Source: Pseudomonas izuensis (GTDB lineage Bacteria; Pseudomonadota; Gammaproteobacteria; Pseudomonadales; Pseudomonadaceae). Taken from it: a DNA stretch of 64,000 nt. Made by a program: the position numbers and the translations under genes. How positions within the stretch are numbered: the first letter of the stretch is position 1; each line of letters begins with the position of its first letter. Shown piece after piece: positions 36,220-46,831 of this stretch. The stretch spans positions 1-64,000 of the forward strand of contig NZ_WTFT01000007.1 in the NCBI RefSeq assembly GCF_009861505.1, in the 5' to 3' direction. The notes below the pieces were generated by a model, which did not search any database, had not been told where the DNA came from, and worked only from the letters and a program-made list of their open reading frames with translations.

Positions 36220-36960
36220 ATGAAGCGATTCCGGCCGGGCGTTGTGCCAACACTGGTGGTCGCGATCCTGCTGCCGCTGCTGGTGTCGCTCGGGTTCTGG
36301 CAATTGAACCGGGGCGCGGAGAAAAGCGCGCTGCTGCAAACCTGGACGGAGCGTCGGGTTGCCGAATCGATGGCCAGCACCGAACTGCAACACACGATAG
36401 ACCCGGCGTTTCGCCGGGTGCGCCTGCACGGCCAATTCGATGCCGCCCACAGTCTGTTGCTGGACAACCGCCAGCGTGGCGGCAAGGTCGGGGTCGAGTT
36501 ACTGCAACCGTTTCAGGATCAGGCGACCGGACTGTGGCTGCTGGTCAACCGGGGCTGGCTGCCATGGCCGGACCGCCGTACACCTCCACAATTTTCAACA
36601 CCGGCTGAGCCCCAGAGCCTCGACGCCTGGATCTACGTTCCACCCGGTGCGGCTTTCCAGCTCCACGCCGACCCAAGCACCAGCACCTGGCCAAAACTGC
36701 TGACGGCGGTTGAGCCGAATGCACTCTGGACTGCCCTGCACCGCGAGGGCTTTGCCTACGAATTACGCGCAGAAACCGGACCTGCGACTTACCAGGCCGA
36801 TTGGCCGGTGGTTGCCATGGGCCCGGAAAAACACATCGCTTATGCCGTGCAGTGGTTCGCCATGTCGATCGCCCTGCTCGGCCTTTATCTTTATCTCGGA
36901 TGGCACAACGCAAAGGAGAAACACCATGGGAGCGGCCATGAATCCACCCAGCATGTCTGA
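36220..36960 (+). CDS. SURF1-family oxidase assembly protein
   Basis: The 246-residue protein has the SURF1 layout: an N-terminal membrane helix (VVAILLPLLVSLGFWQLNRG, with the family's FWQLNRA-like motif), a periplasmic domain with VRLHGQFDAAHSLLLDNRQ and LLVNRGWLPWP, and a C-terminal helix (AVQWFAMSIALLGLYLYLG). SURF1 helps insert heme a into subunit I. Its 3' end overlaps the next gene by 35 bases. Confidence 0.92.
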   Translation: MKRFRPGVVPTLVVAILLPLLVSLGFWQLNRGAEKSALLQTWTERRVAESMASTELQHTIDPAFRRVRLHGQFDAAHSLLLDNRQRGGKVGVELLQPFQDQATGLWLLVNRGWLPWPDRRTPPQFSTPAEPQSLDAWIYVPPGAAFQLHADPSTSTWPKLLTAVEPNALWTALHREGFAYELRAETGPATYQADWPVVAMGPEKHIAYAVQWFAMSIALLGLYLYLGWHNAKEKHHGSGHESTQHV

Positions 36961-37519
36961 GGCAAAAACGCCGGTGAACCGGCGCAAAGGACGTTTGCAG
37001 CTGCTTCTGATTTTGCTCGGGGTAGTCGGACCGATGATCCTCGCCACCGGCATGTACAAATTGCAGTTCTGGGTGCCGGAAGGCCGCAGTTATCACGGCG
37101 AACTGATCGGCAACGGCCAGACCCGCGCCGATCTTGGCGTGCAGGCGCAGGAAGACCGCTGGCAGTTGCTGGTAACGGCCCCCAAGGAGTGTTCGGTGGA
37201 CTGCCAGCAACTGGTTTATCTGGCCCGACAAATCCAGATCGGCCTCGGTCGCGATGCCGGTCGCGCCAGTCACGCACTCGCGGTGACACAACCGCTGAGC
37301 AGTGATTACGAGACTAAACTTCAACACGAGTACCCGCAGTTGCAACGCTATTCCCTGGACGCGCAGATCTATACCAAAGGCGCCCAGGGCAATGACACCG
37401 CGCACCTGTGGATCATCGACCCCCACGGCAATCTGGTGCTGCGCTACGACCCGTCTGTCAAAGGCAAGGACCTGCTCAACGACCTGCGCCACCTGCTGAA
37501 ACTGTCGAACATCGGATAA
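36926..37519 (+). CDS. Membrane-anchored Sco-like protein of the cox cluster
   Basis: The 197-residue protein has one N-terminal membrane helix (QLLLILLGVVGPMILATGMY) and a periplasmic domain. Residues 79-102 (RWQLLVTAPKECSVDCQQL...) contain Cys89 and Cys93 in a CxxxC motif, placed as in Sco ([18 protein letters not shown]). The C-terminal LWIIDPHGNLVLRYDPS also parallels Sco's [14 protein letters not shown] read it as a divergent thioredoxin-fold, Sco-like protein; the Sco His ligand is not obvious. ATG 36926 has AAAGGAG upstream. Confidence 0.75.
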   Translation: MGAAMNPPSMSEAKTPVNRRKGRLQLLLILLGVVGPMILATGMYKLQFWVPEGRSYHGELIGNGQTRADLGVQAQEDRWQLLVTAPKECSVDCQQLVYLARQIQIGLGRDAGRASHALAVTQPLSSDYETKLQHEYPQLQRYSLDAQIYTKGAQGNDTAHLWIIDPHGNLVLRYDPSVKGKDLLNDLRHLLKLSNIG

Positions 37520-37529
37520 GGGCATCGTC

Positions 37530-38603
37530 ATGGCCAAACCTGGATTTCGCCTCGCGCTGTTTGCCACCTTCCTGGCACTGATGGTGGTGTTGCTCGGCGC
37601 CTACACCCGCCTGACCCACGCCGGTCTCGGATGCCCGGACTGGCCCGGCTGTTATGGCTTTATCAGCGTGCCGAAAAGCGAAGCCCAGCTGGCCCATGCC
37701 GAACTGCATTTCCCGGATGCCCCGGTGGAAGCCCATAAGGGCTGGAACGAGATGGTTCATCGCTACTTCGCCGGCACCCTTGGCTTGCTTATCTCGATAT
37801 TGGCCGGTCGCGCCTGGGTCCATCGCAAGCATCCGGGGCAACCGGTGAAGCTGCCGTTGTTTCTGTTGGCGGTGGTGTTCGCCCAGGCTGCCTTCGGTAT
37901 GTGGACGGTCACGCTCAAGCTCTGGCCGCAGGTGGTGACCGGGCATTTGCTCGGCGGATTCGCCACCTTGAGTCTATTGTTTCTGCTGACCTTGCGCCTG
38001 TCCGGCGTATTGCCGGCGCTGACGGTGCCACGTCGCTTGCAACACTGGGCGACCGCCGGCCTGTTGCTGGTGATTTTGCAGATCGCCCTCGGCGGCTGGG
38101 TCAGTTCCAACTATGCCGCCGTGGCCTGTATCGACTTCCCGACGTGCCATGGCCAATGGCTGCCACCGGCGGATTTCGCTAATGGTTTTCACCTGACCCA
38201 GCACATCGGTCCGAACTACCTCGGGGGGCAGCTGGACAGCGATGCCCGCACCGCGATTCACCTGACTCACCGTATCGGCGCACTGCTGGTGACCCTGGTA
38301 TTGCTCGGCCTGGCCTGGCAACTGAAAGTCGTCGGCATGACGCGGCTCGCCGGGTTGGTGCTGATCGCCCTCGCGGCGCAAATTACGCTGGGCATCAGCA
38401 ACGTGCTGTTTCATCTGCCGTTGCCGGTGGCCGTGGCGCACAACGCCGGGGGCGCGGCGCTGCTGCTGACGATGGTGCTGGTCAACTATCACGCGCGAAC
38501 CAGTCTGGTTCGGGTCAAGCAGCCGACTCGCTGGCGCTTCAGCCCGCGTAAACATTCAGCCGGGCCCATAACAATAAAAGGAGAAATGCCATGGCGATTC
38601 TGA
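37530..38603 (+). CDS. ctaA: Heme A synthase, CtaA/COX15 type
   Basis: The 357-residue membrane protein has eight hydrophobic helices. Family motifs are [18 protein letters not shown] near the N-terminus, [13 protein letters not shown] with a heme-ligand His, and [15 protein letters not shown] and [14 protein letters not shown] with the second pair. It oxidises heme O to heme A for the aa3 oxidase. The last four codons overlap the start of cyoE, so the two genes are tightly linked. Confidence 0.95.
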   Translation: MAKPGFRLALFATFLALMVVLLGAYTRLTHAGLGCPDWPGCYGFISVPKSEAQLAHAELHFPDAPVEAHKGWNEMVHRYFAGTLGLLISILAGRAWVHRKHPGQPVKLPLFLLAVVFAQAAFGMWTVTLKLWPQVVTGHLLGGFATLSLLFLLTLRLSGVLPALTVPRRLQHWATAGLLLVILQIALGGWVSSNYAAVACIDFPTCHGQWLPPADFANGFHLTQHIGPNYLGGQLDSDARTAIHLTHRIGALLVTLVLLGLAWQLKVVGMTRLAGLVLIALAAQITLGISNVLFHLPLPVAVAHNAGGAALLLTMVLVNYHARTSLVRVKQPTRWRFSPRKHSAGPITIKGEMPWRF

Positions 38604-39490
38604 TTGGCGAGCGTCACAGCCAGGCGATCTGGCGTGACTATCTGGAGCTGACCAAACCCAAGGTGGTGGTGCTGATGCTCATCACCTCGCTGGTCGGGAT
38701 GTTCCTCGCCACTCGCGCCGGCGTGCCATGGACCGTACTGGTGTTCGGCAACCTGGGGATTGCATTGTGTGCGGGCGGCGCGGCGGCGGTGAACCATGTG
38801 GTGGATCGGCGGATCGACGCCGTCATGGCCCGAACCCACAAGCGCCCATTGGCCGAGGGCCGGGTCTCGCCTGCCGCCGCGCTGACCTTTGCCTTGATAC
38901 TGGCGCTGCTCGGCCAGGCCTTGCTGCTGGCCTTCACCAATCCGCTGACCGCATGGCTGACCCTCGCCTCGCTGCTCGGTTATGCGGTGGTCTACACCGG
39001 TTTCCTCAAACGTGCGACACCACAGAACATCGTGATCGGCGGACTGGCCGGAGCAGCCCCGCCCCTGCTCGGCTGGACCGCGGCCACCGGACACGTCAGC
39101 GCCGAACCGCTGTTGCTGGTGCTGATCATCTTCGCCTGGACGCCGCCGCACTTCTGGGCGCTGGCCATCCACCGCAAGGAGGAGTACGCCAAGGCCGACA
39201 TCCCGATGCTGCCGGTGACCCATGGCGAGCAATACACCAAGGTGCATATCCTGCTTTATACCGGCGCGCTGCTGGCTGTCAGCCTGATGCCCTACGTGAT
39301 CCACATGAGCGGCCCGCTCTACCTGATTTGCGCCATCGGCCTGGGCGCGAGGTTTCTGCAATGGGCCGTGGTGCTGTACCGTGGCACTCGGCCGCACGCG
39401 GCGATCAACACCTTCAAGTACTCTATCTACTACTTGTTCCTGCTGTTCATCGCCCTGCTCGTAGACCACTACTTATTGTTGAACCTATGA
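38591..39490 (+). CDS. cyoE: Heme O synthase (protoheme IX farnesyltransferase)
   Basis: The 299-residue UbiA-family prenyltransferase has seven or more membrane helices. The prenyl-diphosphate motifs are [22 protein letters not shown] (DxxxD) and the second Asp-rich loop after [11 protein letters not shown]. It farnesylates heme B to heme O, the substrate of ctaA next door. AAAGGAG precedes the ATG. Its stop overlaps the start of sco (ATGA). Confidence 0.95.
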   Translation: MAILIGERHSQAIWRDYLELTKPKVVVLMLITSLVGMFLATRAGVPWTVLVFGNLGIALCAGGAAAVNHVVDRRIDAVMARTHKRPLAEGRVSPAAALTFALILALLGQALLLAFTNPLTAWLTLASLLGYAVVYTGFLKRATPQNIVIGGLAGAAPPLLGWTAATGHVSAEPLLLVLIIFAWTPPHFWALAIHRKEEYAKADIPMLPVTHGEQYTKVHILLYTGALLAVSLMPYVIHMSGPLYLICAIGLGARFLQWAVVLYRGTRPHAAINTFKYSIYYLFLLFIALLVDHYLLLNL

Positions 39491-40122
39491 CCCGAACCCA
39501 GAAAACCGTCTTCATCCTTGTCGCCCTGATCGCGCTGGTCCTGGGCCTGACCATCAACAAAGTGCTCTCCGGCAAAGGCCAGGGCGACCCGACGGCGCTG
39601 ATCGATGCCGGCATTATCCTGCTACCGCAAAGCCGCAATCTGCCGGATGTCACGATGACAGACCAGGACGGTAAACCGGTGGCGATCAACGAGCTCAAGG
39701 GCAAGTGGAGCGTGCTGTTCTTCGGCTACACCTTCTGCCCGGACATCTGCCCGACCACCCTCGCCCAGCTGCGCCAGATCAAGAGCGAACTGCCGCCGGA
39801 GGCTGTGGCCAAGTTGCAGATCATTCTGGTCAGCGTCGACCCGAACCGCGATACGCCCAAGCAGCTCAAGCAGTACCTGGGTTACTTCGATCCGCAGTTC
39901 ATCGGCCTGACCGCGACGTCGACCCAGGAACTGCAAAAAGTCGCCAACGCCGTGAGCATCCCGTTCATTCCGGCGGACACCAGCAAGCCGAACTACACCG
40001 TCGACCACAGCGGCAACCTCGCGGTCATCGGCCCGGACGGTACGCAGCGCGGGTTTATTCGAGCGCCTTTGAACAACCAGAAACTGGTGGCGCAGTTGCC
40101 GGTGATGCTTAACCGAAAGTAA
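39487..40122 (+). CDS. sco: SCO1/SenC family copper chaperone
   Basis: The 211-residue protein has an N-terminal membrane anchor ([17 protein letters not shown]) and a thioredoxin fold. The copper site is Cys84 and Cys88 in TFCPDICPT, with His174 in VDHSGN. It delivers copper to the CuA site of coxB or reduces its cysteines. The open frame runs far upstream inside cyoE, but the ATG at 39487 is coupled to the cyoE stop and gives the expected signal anchor. Confidence 0.94.
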   Translation: MTRTQKTVFILVALIALVLGLTINKVLSGKGQGDPTALIDAGIILLPQSRNLPDVTMTDQDGKPVAINELKGKWSVLFFGYTFCPDICPTTLAQLRQIKSELPPEAVAKLQIILVSVDPNRDTPKQLKQYLGYFDPQFIGLTATSTQELQKVANAVSIPFIPADTSKPNYTVDHSGNLAVIGPDGTQRGFIRAPLNNQKLVAQLPVMLNRK

Positions 40123-40130
40123 GACCCGCG

Positions 40131-40240
40131 CCCCCTGTAGGAGCGAGCTTGCTCGCGATGGTCGTGAACGATAACGCGTAAAACCAGATACCCAGTGGCG
40201 CCCTTGTGTTTTTCGCGAGCAAGCTCGCTCCTACAGGGGG
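40131..40240. repeat. REP doublet (GTAGGAGCGAGCTTGCTCGCGA type)
   Basis: CCCCCTGTAGGAGCGAGCTT at 40131 is mirrored by AAGCTCGCTCCTACAGGGGG ending at 40240; the match extends into the outer CCCCC/GGGGG bases. It lies between the convergent sco and metQ genes. Confidence 0.93.
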
Positions 40241-40253
40241 TCCGTATTTCAAG

Positions 40254-40289
40254 CAAAAAAAGGGGCGCATTCAATGCGCCCCTTTTTTC
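40254..40289. terminator. Bidirectional terminator between sco and metQ
   Basis: GGGGCGCAT (40262-40270) and ATGCGCCCC (40274-40282) form the stem. Seven A precede it and six T follow it, so it works in both directions. Confidence 0.9.
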
Positions 40290-40300
40290 ATTGCTTCAGA

Positions 40301-41074
40301 TCAGAACGCCGGCACGACCGCGCCTTTGTACTTCTCGATGATGAAGGCTTTCACTTCCGGGCTGTGCAGGGCAGCCACCAGTTTCTTCATCGCGTCGCTG
40401 TCCTTGTCGTCAGGACGGGCAACGAGGATGTTCACGTAAGGCGAGTCGCTGCCTTCGATGACCAGCGCGTCCTTGGCCGGATCGAGCTTGGCTTCCAGCG
40501 CATAGTTGGTGTTGATCAGCGCCAGGTCGACCTGGGTCAGCACGCGCGGGATGGTCGCGGCTTCCAGTTCACGGAATTTCAGGTTCTTCGGGTTCTCGGT
40601 GATGTCTTTGACGGTCAACAGGATGTTGTTCGAATCCTTCAACTTGATCACGCCTGCCTTGTTCAGCAGCAACAGCGCGCGGCCGCCGTTGGTGGCATCG
40701 TTCGGGATAACCACAGTGGCGGTGCTTGGCAGTTCATCCAGTGTCTTGTACTTGCTGGAGTAAGCGCCCAGCGGCTCCAGGTGTACGCCGGCAACCGACA
40801 CCAGGTTGGTGCCCTTGGCCTTGTTGAATTCATCGAGGTATGGCTGGTGCTGGAAGAAGTTGGCGTCCAGACGTTTTTCCGCCACTTGCACGTTCGGCTG
40901 GATGTAATCGGTGAAGACCTTGACCTTCAGGTCCACGCCTTCCTTGGCCAGCGCCGGTTTAACGAACTCGAGGATTTCCGCGTGCGGCACCGGTGTGGCG
41001 GCGACCGTCAAAGTGTCGGCAGCGTGGGCGGAAAAGGCTGCAACGGCAGCGAAGGCGACGAGTAGTTTTTTCAT
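40301..41074 (-). CDS. metQ: Methionine ABC transporter substrate-binding protein
   Basis: The 257-residue precursor has a signal peptide ending SAHA before Ala20. The NlpA/MetQ domain follows: LTVAATPVPHAEILEFVKPA, KVFTDYIQPNVQVAEKRLDANFFQHQPYL and AAHHAA-type later segments. No lipobox Cys is seen, so it is periplasmic and free rather than anchored as in E. coli. It captures D- or L-methionine for MetNI. It is last in metNIQ, 60 bases after metI, and ends at a bidirectional terminator. Confidence 0.93.
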   Translation of the reverse strand: MKKLLVAFAAVAAFSAHAADTLTVAATPVPHAEILEFVKPALAKEGVDLKVKVFTDYIQPNVQVAEKRLDANFFQHQPYLDEFNKAKGTNLVSVAGVHLEPLGAYSSKYKTLDELPSTATVVIPNDATNGGRALLLLNKAGVIKLKDSNNILLTVKDITENPKNLKFRELEAATIPRVLTQVDLALINTNYALEAKLDPAKDALVIEGSDSPYVNILVARPDDKDSDAMKKLVAALHSPEVKAFIIEKYKGAVVPAF

Positions 41075-41134
41075 TCAGCTAACTCCATGTGAGGCGCCCG
41101 TTGGGCGCCTGCCAGCGAATGGCCGGCTCATGTC

Positions 41135-41809
41135 TTACTTACGGGAAAAGTGGACGACCAATTTGTCGCCGACGGTTTGCAAAACCTGCACCAGCACCAG
41201 CAGCAATACCACCGTGACCACCATCACATCGGTTTGGAAACGCTGGTAACCGAAACGGATCGCCAGGTCACCCAGACCACCGGCGCCCACCACACCAGCC
41301 ATTGCCGTGTAGGAAACCAGTGTAATAGCTGTCACCGTAATCGCCGCGAAGATGCCCGGACGGGCTTCAGGCAACAATGCGTTGGTGATGATCTGCCGCG
41401 TGGTCGCGCCCATCGACTGGGTTGCTTCGATGATGCCGCGATCCACTTCACGCAACGCGGTTTCCACCAGCCGCGCAAAGAACGGCGTGGCGCCTACCAC
41501 CAGTGGCGGGATCGCACCGGCGACACCCAGCGAGGTGCCGGTGATCAACACCGTGAACGGGATCATCACGATCAACAAAATGATGAACGGCAGCGAACGC
41601 AGGATGTTCACCACCAACGACAACATCGCGTAGACGCCTTTGGCTTCCAGCAACTGTCGCGGACTGCAGAGGAACAGCAACACGCCCAGCGGCAGGCCCA
41701 GCAACACGGTGAACAACAGCGAACCACCTAGCATCAGCAGGGTATCGCCGGTGGCCAGCCAGATTTCGAACCAGTCGATATTGGCGAAGAAACTTGTCAG
41801 GGCTTCCAT
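41135..41809 (-). CDS. metI: Methionine ABC transporter permease
   Basis: The 224-residue permease has five hydrophobic helices and the coupling-loop EAA motif (ETALREVDRGIIEATQSMGA). YTAMAGVVGAGGLGDLAIRFG near the C-terminus is diagnostic of MetI. Its start shares one base with the metN stop (TAATG in the minus strand), so the genes are coupled. Confidence 0.95.
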   Translation of the reverse strand: MEALTSFFANIDWFEIWLATGDTLLMLGGSLLFTVLLGLPLGVLLFLCSPRQLLEAKGVYAMLSLVVNILRSLPFIILLIVMIPFTVLITGTSLGVAGAIPPLVVGATPFFARLVETALREVDRGIIEATQSMGATTRQIITNALLPEARPGIFAAITVTAITLVSYTAMAGVVGAGGLGDLAIRFGYQRFQTDVMVVTVVLLLVLVQVLQTVGDKLVVHFSRK

Positions 41810-42816
41810 TAACGCAGCACCTCCATGTGGACGTCCGCTGCGGTGAAGCGGGCGAACGCCGCCTCCATGTCACCGCCAGTCACGGCCAGGGTCAGTTGCC
41901 CGTAAGGGATGTCTTTGATGCGATCGATACGACCGGCGAGGATGCTGTAGTCCACGCCGGTTTCGCGGGCGACGGTGCCCAGCAATGGTGCGTAGGTCGC
42001 TTCGCCCTGGAAGGTCAGACGCACGATGCGACCCGGCACGTGAGCGAAGTCATCGCGCTGTTCACTTTCATCGATCTGCTCGTCTTCCTGTACGAAGCGC
42101 TTGGTGGTGGGGTGTTTTGGATGCAGGAACACCTCGGCCACCGAACCTTGCTCGACGATCACGCCTGCGTCCATCACCCCGACCTGGTCGCAAACCCGGC
42201 GAATCACGTCCATTTCATGGGTGATCAGCACGATGGTCAACTTCAACTCGCGATTGATCTCGGCCAGCAATTGCAGGACCGACGCCGTGGTCTGCGGGTC
42301 CAGTGCACTGGTGGCTTCGTCGCACAGCAGGATTTTCGGCTTGGTGGCCAGGGCGCGGGCGATGCCGACACGCTGCTTCTGGCCGCCAGACAACTGCGCC
42401 GGGTACTTGTTGGCGTGATCGGACAAACCAACTCGGGCGAGCAACTCGGCGACGCGCCGGTCGATGTCGCTGCGGGACAATTCACCTGCCAGCGTCAGCG
42501 GCAGCGCGACGTTATCGGCCACGGTCTTGGAGGCCAGCAGGTTGAAGTGCTGGAAAATCATGCCTACCTGCTGACGGAAACGGCGCAGCCCGTTGGCGTC
42601 GAGCGCTGTGACTTCCTCGCCATCGACGATGATCTTGCCGCCACTGGAATTTTCCAGGCGATTGATCAGACGCAGCAGGGTACTTTTTCCCGCACCGGAA
42701 TGGCCGATCAGGCCAAAGACCTGGCCGTTTTCAATCGTCAGATTGGTCGGGTGCAGGGCGGGGATATCCCTACCGGCGACGCGGTAGGTTTTATGGACGT
42801 TTTGAAACTCGATCAC
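41809..42816 (-). CDS. metN: Methionine ABC transporter ATP-binding protein
   Basis: The 335-residue ATPase has Walker A (GHSGAGKST), signature [15 protein letters not shown], Walker B ([11 protein letters not shown]) and a C-terminal NIL/ACT-type domain (residues about 250-335), where methionine binds for feedback inhibition. It starts with GTG at 42816. It is first in metNIQ. No S-box or SAM riboswitch is visible upstream. Confidence 0.95.
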   Translation of the reverse strand: MIEFQNVHKTYRVAGRDIPALHPTNLTIENGQVFGLIGHSGAGKSTLLRLINRLENSSGGKIIVDGEEVTALDANGLRRFRQQVGMIFQHFNLLASKTVADNVALPLTLAGELSRSDIDRRVAELLARVGLSDHANKYPAQLSGGQKQRVGIARALATKPKILLCDEATSALDPQTTASVLQLLAEINRELKLTIVLITHEMDVIRRVCDQVGVMDAGVIVEQGSVAEVFLHPKHPTTKRFVQEDEQIDESEQRDDFAHVPGRIVRLTFQGEATYAPLLGTVARETGVDYSILAGRIDRIKDIPYGQLTLAVTGGDMEAAFARFTAADVHMEVLR

Positions 42817-43025
42817 GTAGCGAACCTTGTGGGGCGCGTTGAAAAAGGATCAGCGGTTAGCCGGGGCGCGCATTTTAGCCTGTCCGTATAGAGGTTCTTA
42901 GCATTTATTTCGTATTCAACCAGCGATTTGGCAATAACGCGATCAAAGGTCAGATAAAAGGAACGGCTAAAAACGTCATCAGTCACTACTTAGGCAACTC
43001 GATAACAGCCGAGGAGTCATGCCTG

Positions 43026-45164
43026 ATGAGCACCAAGAAACCTGCCGTCACCAAGAGCGCACTGGCCGGGACCGATACCCTGGACCGCAGCAACACCAAC
43101 GCCAAGCTCGATAGCCTGGAAAAATTCCGCTCCGACGCCACAGGTGAAGCGCTGCGCACCAATCAAGGCGTGAAGGTGGCCGACAATCAGAACACCTTGA
43201 AAGCCGGCGCCCGTGGGCCGTCACTGCTGGAAGACTTCATCATGCGTGAAAAGATCACGCATTTTGACCATGAGCGCATTCCCGAACGCATCGTCCACGC
43301 CCGCGGGACGGGTGCCCATGGCTATTTCCAGAGTTATGAGAATCACAGTGCCTTGACCAAGGCCGGTTTCCTGCAGGATCCCGGCAAAAAGACGCCCGTG
43401 TTCGTGCGCTTTTCCACGGTGCAAGGCCCTCGCGGGTCAGGCGATACGGTGCGTGATGTCAGGGGTTTCGCCGTGAAGTTCTTCACTGACGAAGGCATCT
43501 ACGACCTGGTGGGCAACAACATGCCGGTGTTTTTCATTCAGGACGCCATCAAGTTCCCTGACTTCGTACACGCGGTCAAACCCGAGCCCCACAATGAAAT
43601 ACCCACCGGTGGCTCGGCCCATGACACTTTCTGGGACTTTGTTTCACTACAACCGGAATCGGCGCACATGGTGATCTGGGCCATGTCCGACCGGGCGATC
43701 CCCAAAAGCCTGCGCAGCATGCAGGGTTTCGGCGTGCATACCTTTCGCATGATCAATGCCGAAGGCAAATCGCGCTTCGTCAAATTCCACTGGCGCCCCA
43801 CTGCCGGCACCTGTTCGCTGGTGTGGGATGAAGCGCAAAAACTCGCGGGAAAAGACACCGACTACCACCGACGCGACCTCTGGGAAGCCATCGAGATGGG
43901 GGACTACCCGGAATGGGAATTGGGTGTTCAGGTCATCGAGGAAGAAAACGAACACGCCTTCGATTTCGACATACTCGACCCGACCAAGATCATCCCCGAA
44001 GAAATCGTGCCGATTACGCCGCTGGGCAAAATGGTGCTCGACCGCAACCCGGACAACTTCTTTGCCGAAACCGAGCAGGTTGCGTTCTGCCCGGGGCATA
44101 TCGTGCCGGGGATCGACTTCTCCAACGACCCGCTGCTGCAAGGCCGGTTGTTTTCCTACACCGATACGCAGATCAGCCGACTCGGTGGACCGAACTTTCA
44201 CGAGATTCCCATCAACCGTACGATTTCCCCTCTGAACAATGGCCAGCGGGACGCGCTGCACCGCACCACCATCGACAAGGGACGCGCGGCTTACGAGCCC
44301 AACTCCATCGACGGCGGCTGGCCGAAGGAAACCCCGCCGGCTGCACAGGATGGCGGTTTCGAGAGTTATCCGGAGCGCATCGACGCCAACAAAATCCGCC
44401 AGCGCAGCGAGTCGTTCAGCGACCACTTCTCCCAGGCGCGGCTGTTTTTCCACAGCATGAGCAAGCACGAGCAGGAACACATCATCTCGGCGTACAGCTT
44501 TGAGCTGGGCAAGGTGGAACGTGAATTCATCCGCGAACGCCAGGTGAACGAGATTCTGGCCAACATTGATCTGGAACTGGCCAGGCGGGTCGCACAGAAC
44601 CTGGGCCTGCCGGCGCCGAAAGCCGGGACGGTGGATGTACCCAAAACGTCGCTGGAGCATTCGCCGGCGTTGAGCCAGGCCAACTTGCTGCCCGCCGATA
44701 TCAAGACCCGCAAAGTGGCGATTCTGGCGGCCAATGGGGTCGATGGTGCAGCGATTGATGCGCTCAAGAAAGCGCTGAAGGCTGAAGGTGCACACGCCAA
44801 ATTGCTCGGCCCGACCTCGGCCCCGGTGAAGACCGCCGAAGGCAAGTCATTGCCGGTGGACGCGTCGATGGAAGGCTTGCCGTCAGTGGCGTTCGATGCG
44901 GTGTTCGTGCCCGGTGGCGCGGCGTCGATCAAGGCGCTGAGCACTGATGGCGTGGCGTTGCATTACTTGCTGGAGGCTTACAAACACCTGAAAGCCATTG
45001 CGTTGCATGGCGAGGCGAAGCAGTTGCTGGATGTGTTGAAGCTGGAGGTTGATCCAGGGTTGGTCGTGGGGACAGACGCCAAGCCGTTCAAGGCATTTTT
45101 TGCGGCGATTGGGCAGCATCGGGTTTGGGAGAGGGAGCCGAAGGCCAAAGCCATTCCGGCTTAG
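43026..45164 (+). CDS. katE: Large-subunit catalase (HPII type)
   Basis: The 712-residue catalase has the full heme core: [16 protein letters not shown] with the catalytic His, [29 protein letters not shown] with the distal Asn, and [15 protein letters not shown] with the proximal Tyr. Residues about 560-712 form the extra flavodoxin- or GATase-like domain of clade II catalases ([20 protein letters not shown]). It protects against H2O2, usually in stationary phase. GAGGAG nine bases before the ATG fixes the start. Confidence 0.96.
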   Translation: MSTKKPAVTKSALAGTDTLDRSNTNAKLDSLEKFRSDATGEALRTNQGVKVADNQNTLKAGARGPSLLEDFIMREKITHFDHERIPERIVHARGTGAHGYFQSYENHSALTKAGFLQDPGKKTPVFVRFSTVQGPRGSGDTVRDVRGFAVKFFTDEGIYDLVGNNMPVFFIQDAIKFPDFVHAVKPEPHNEIPTGGSAHDTFWDFVSLQPESAHMVIWAMSDRAIPKSLRSMQGFGVHTFRMINAEGKSRFVKFHWRPTAGTCSLVWDEAQKLAGKDTDYHRRDLWEAIEMGDYPEWELGVQVIEEENEHAFDFDILDPTKIIPEEIVPITPLGKMVLDRNPDNFFAETEQVAFCPGHIVPGIDFSNDPLLQGRLFSYTDTQISRLGGPNFHEIPINRTISPLNNGQRDALHRTTIDKGRAAYEPNSIDGGWPKETPPAAQDGGFESYPERIDANKIRQRSESFSDHFSQARLFFHSMSKHEQEHIISAYSFELGKVEREFIRERQVNEILANIDLELARRVAQNLGLPAPKAGTVDVPKTSLEHSPALSQANLLPADIKTRKVAILAANGVDGAAIDALKKALKAEGAHAKLLGPTSAPVKTAEGKSLPVDASMEGLPSVAFDAVFVPGGAASIKALSTDGVALHYLLEAYKHLKAIALHGEAKQLLDVLKLEVDPGLVVGTDAKPFKAFFAAIGQHRVWEREPKAKAIPA

Positions 45165-45187
45165 GTTTTTGTGTTGATTCAGAGGAC

Positions 45188-45283
45188 GCCATCGCGGGCA
45201 AGCCTTGCTCCCACAGGGTATGGGTCGTTCATCAATCAGGTGGGCGACTCAAAACCTGTGGGAGCATGGCTTGCCCGCGATGC
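45188..45283. repeat. REP doublet (GCGGGCAAGCC/GGCTTGCCCGC type)
   Basis: GCCATCGCGGGCAAGCCTTG at 45188 is mirrored by a CATGGCTTGCCCGCGATGC arm ending at 45283. The arms have the same order and core (AAGCCTTGCTCCCACAGG) as the doublets flanking the RAYT gene. It lies between the convergent katE and lipoprotein genes. Confidence 0.91.
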
Positions 45284-45285
45284 TT

Positions 45286-46005
45286 TTAAGGCTGTTTGCG
45301 CGGACTCAAAACCATCTGTGCCGGAACGCTGCGATTAATCTGCCGATCCAGCTTCAGATCAAACTGTGGATCAAGCTTGTTCACCCGCTTGGTCAGCAGG
45401 TTCGCCAACCAAGGATAATCATCGGTACGCGGCACCTGGATGCTCACGTCGCACTGAAAATTCACCACATCGGCGGCGATGGCATCCAATTGACGACGCA
45501 CTTTCCCCATATCGGTGATTTTCAGTTTCACTGTGGTGCTTTCAGCCTCCGGGTCAATGACCTTGGCTTTGCGCTTGGCTTCCGCAGACTTGAGGTCCGC
45601 TTCGGCCTTATCCAGTTCAGCCTTACGGGCTTGAGCGATGGCACCGTTGACCCCGCCGGTCAGCGCCGGCGCCTTGGGCATCAAGGCACGGGCTCGCGCC
45701 AGTGCGGTGGCAGCGGCGTTTACATCACCTTTTTGCAGCACGATCTGGCTGCGCATCAGATAGGCTTCGGCCAATTGCCGCTGGTATTGCTCCAGGGATT
45801 GATCGTTGGGCGATTGAGCCTGCAAAGCGGCCAGTTGATCTTCGGCGGTGGCCAGTTCGCTGCTGGCCAGGCTTTGCTCAAGCTGTGCGATAGCCGTGGC
45901 CCGTGCATCCGGGGCCTCGGTGGCTGCCGGTGGCGTGCTTTGGCAAGCGCCCAGCAGCAAAGAAAATGCGACAAGGAGCAGATAACGGGAGGGGAACGAC
46001 TTCAT
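45286..46005 (-). CDS. Putative lipoprotein downstream of znuB
   Basis: The 239-residue precursor has a lipobox (SLLLGAC, Cys21). The next 110 residues are helical with a TPR-like rhythm (IAQLEQSLASSELATAEDQL, EAYLMRSQIVLQKGDVNAA). After a coiled-coil stretch (KAELDKAEADLKSAEAKRKA) the C-terminal part resembles a small beta domain. From memory, a protein of this kind also follows znuB in P. aeruginosa. It could be zinc-regulated with its neighbours, 37 bases away. Function unknown. Confidence 0.78.
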   Translation of the reverse strand: MKSFPSRYLLLVAFSLLLGACQSTPPAATEAPDARATAIAQLEQSLASSELATAEDQLAALQAQSPNDQSLEQYQRQLAEAYLMRSQIVLQKGDVNAAATALARARALMPKAPALTGGVNGAIAQARKAELDKAEADLKSAEAKRKAKVIDPEAESTTVKLKITDMGKVRRQLDAIAADVVNFQCDVSIQVPRTDDYPWLANLLTKRVNKLDPQFDLKLDRQINRSVPAQMVLSPRKQP

Positions 46006-46042
46006 TCCTGCGACTCTCTATATGCGCAAAAAACGAGCAAGT

Positions 46043-46831
46043 CTACACCCCTCGGCGGGGCAGAACAAAACTCAGCAGAAACAGCGCGGCGGCCGTCACT
46101 ACAATCGACGGGCCGGCCGGAGTGTCCTTGAACCAGGACAGCGCCAGCCCGCCGCATACGGCGAGTATGCCCAGAAGGCTCGCACCCAGTGCCATCTGTT
46201 CCGGGGAGCGGGCGTGTCGTTGTGCCGCAGCCGCCGGAATGATCAACAACGAAGTAATCAGCAATACACCGACGATTTTCATCGCCACGGCAATCACCAC
46301 GGCGATCAGCAGCATCAACGCCATGCGCAACCCCGCCACGGGCAAGCCTTCGACCCTGGCCAACTCCTCATGCACGGTGATTGCCAACAGTGGACGCCAC
46401 AACGTCACCAGCAACGCCAGCACTGCCGCACTGCCACCCAGAATCCAGGCCAGATCGACAGGGCTGATCGCCAACAGGTCACCGAACAGATAGGCCATCA
46501 GGTCGATCCGCACTTCGTGCATGAAGCTTAGTACGACCAAGCCCAGAGAGAGGGTGCTCGGTGCGAGAATTCCCAAAAGCGTGTCGGACGCCAGCGGTTG
46601 ACGCTGTTGCAACGTCACCAGCATCACCGCCAGCAGCAAACAGCCTACGGTGACCGCAACGGTGGGGCTGACATCCAGCAGGAAGCCCAACGCAACCCCG
46701 AGCAACGCCGCGTGGGACAGGGTGTCGCCAAAATAGGCCATGCGCCGCCAGACCACGAAAGAACCCAACGGACCCGCGACCACTGCCAGGGCCAGACCTG
46801 CAAGCAGGGCGTAGAGCAGAAAATCAGCCAT
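46043..46831 (-). CDS. znuB: Zinc ABC transporter permease
   Basis: The 262-residue permease has eight hydrophobic helices and the ABC-3 family segments [23 protein letters not shown] and [18 protein letters not shown] loop ([17 protein letters not shown]). It forms the channel of the high-affinity zinc importer. ATG 46831 ([15 protein letters not shown]) was chosen; it overlaps the znuC end by eight bases, so translation is coupled. Confidence 0.95.
   Translation of the reverse strand: MADFLLYALLAGLALAVVAGPLGSFVVWRRMAYFGDTLSHAALLGVALGFLLDVSPTVAVTVGCLLLAVMLVTLQQRQPLASDTLLGILAPSTLSLGLVVLSFMHEVRIDLMAYLFGDLLAISPVDLAWILGGSAAVLALLVTLWRPLLAITVHEELARVEGLPVAGLRMALMLLIAVVIAVAMKIVGVLLITSLLIIPAAAAQRHARSPEQMALGASLLGILAVCGGLALSWFKDTPAGPSIVVTAAALFLLSFVLPRRGV

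Noticed and set aside
42817..43025. SAM riboswitch or S-box in front of metN
   Set aside because: No conserved riboswitch core or terminator/antiterminator pair is visible in the 209 bases, and such elements are not usual in pseudomonads.
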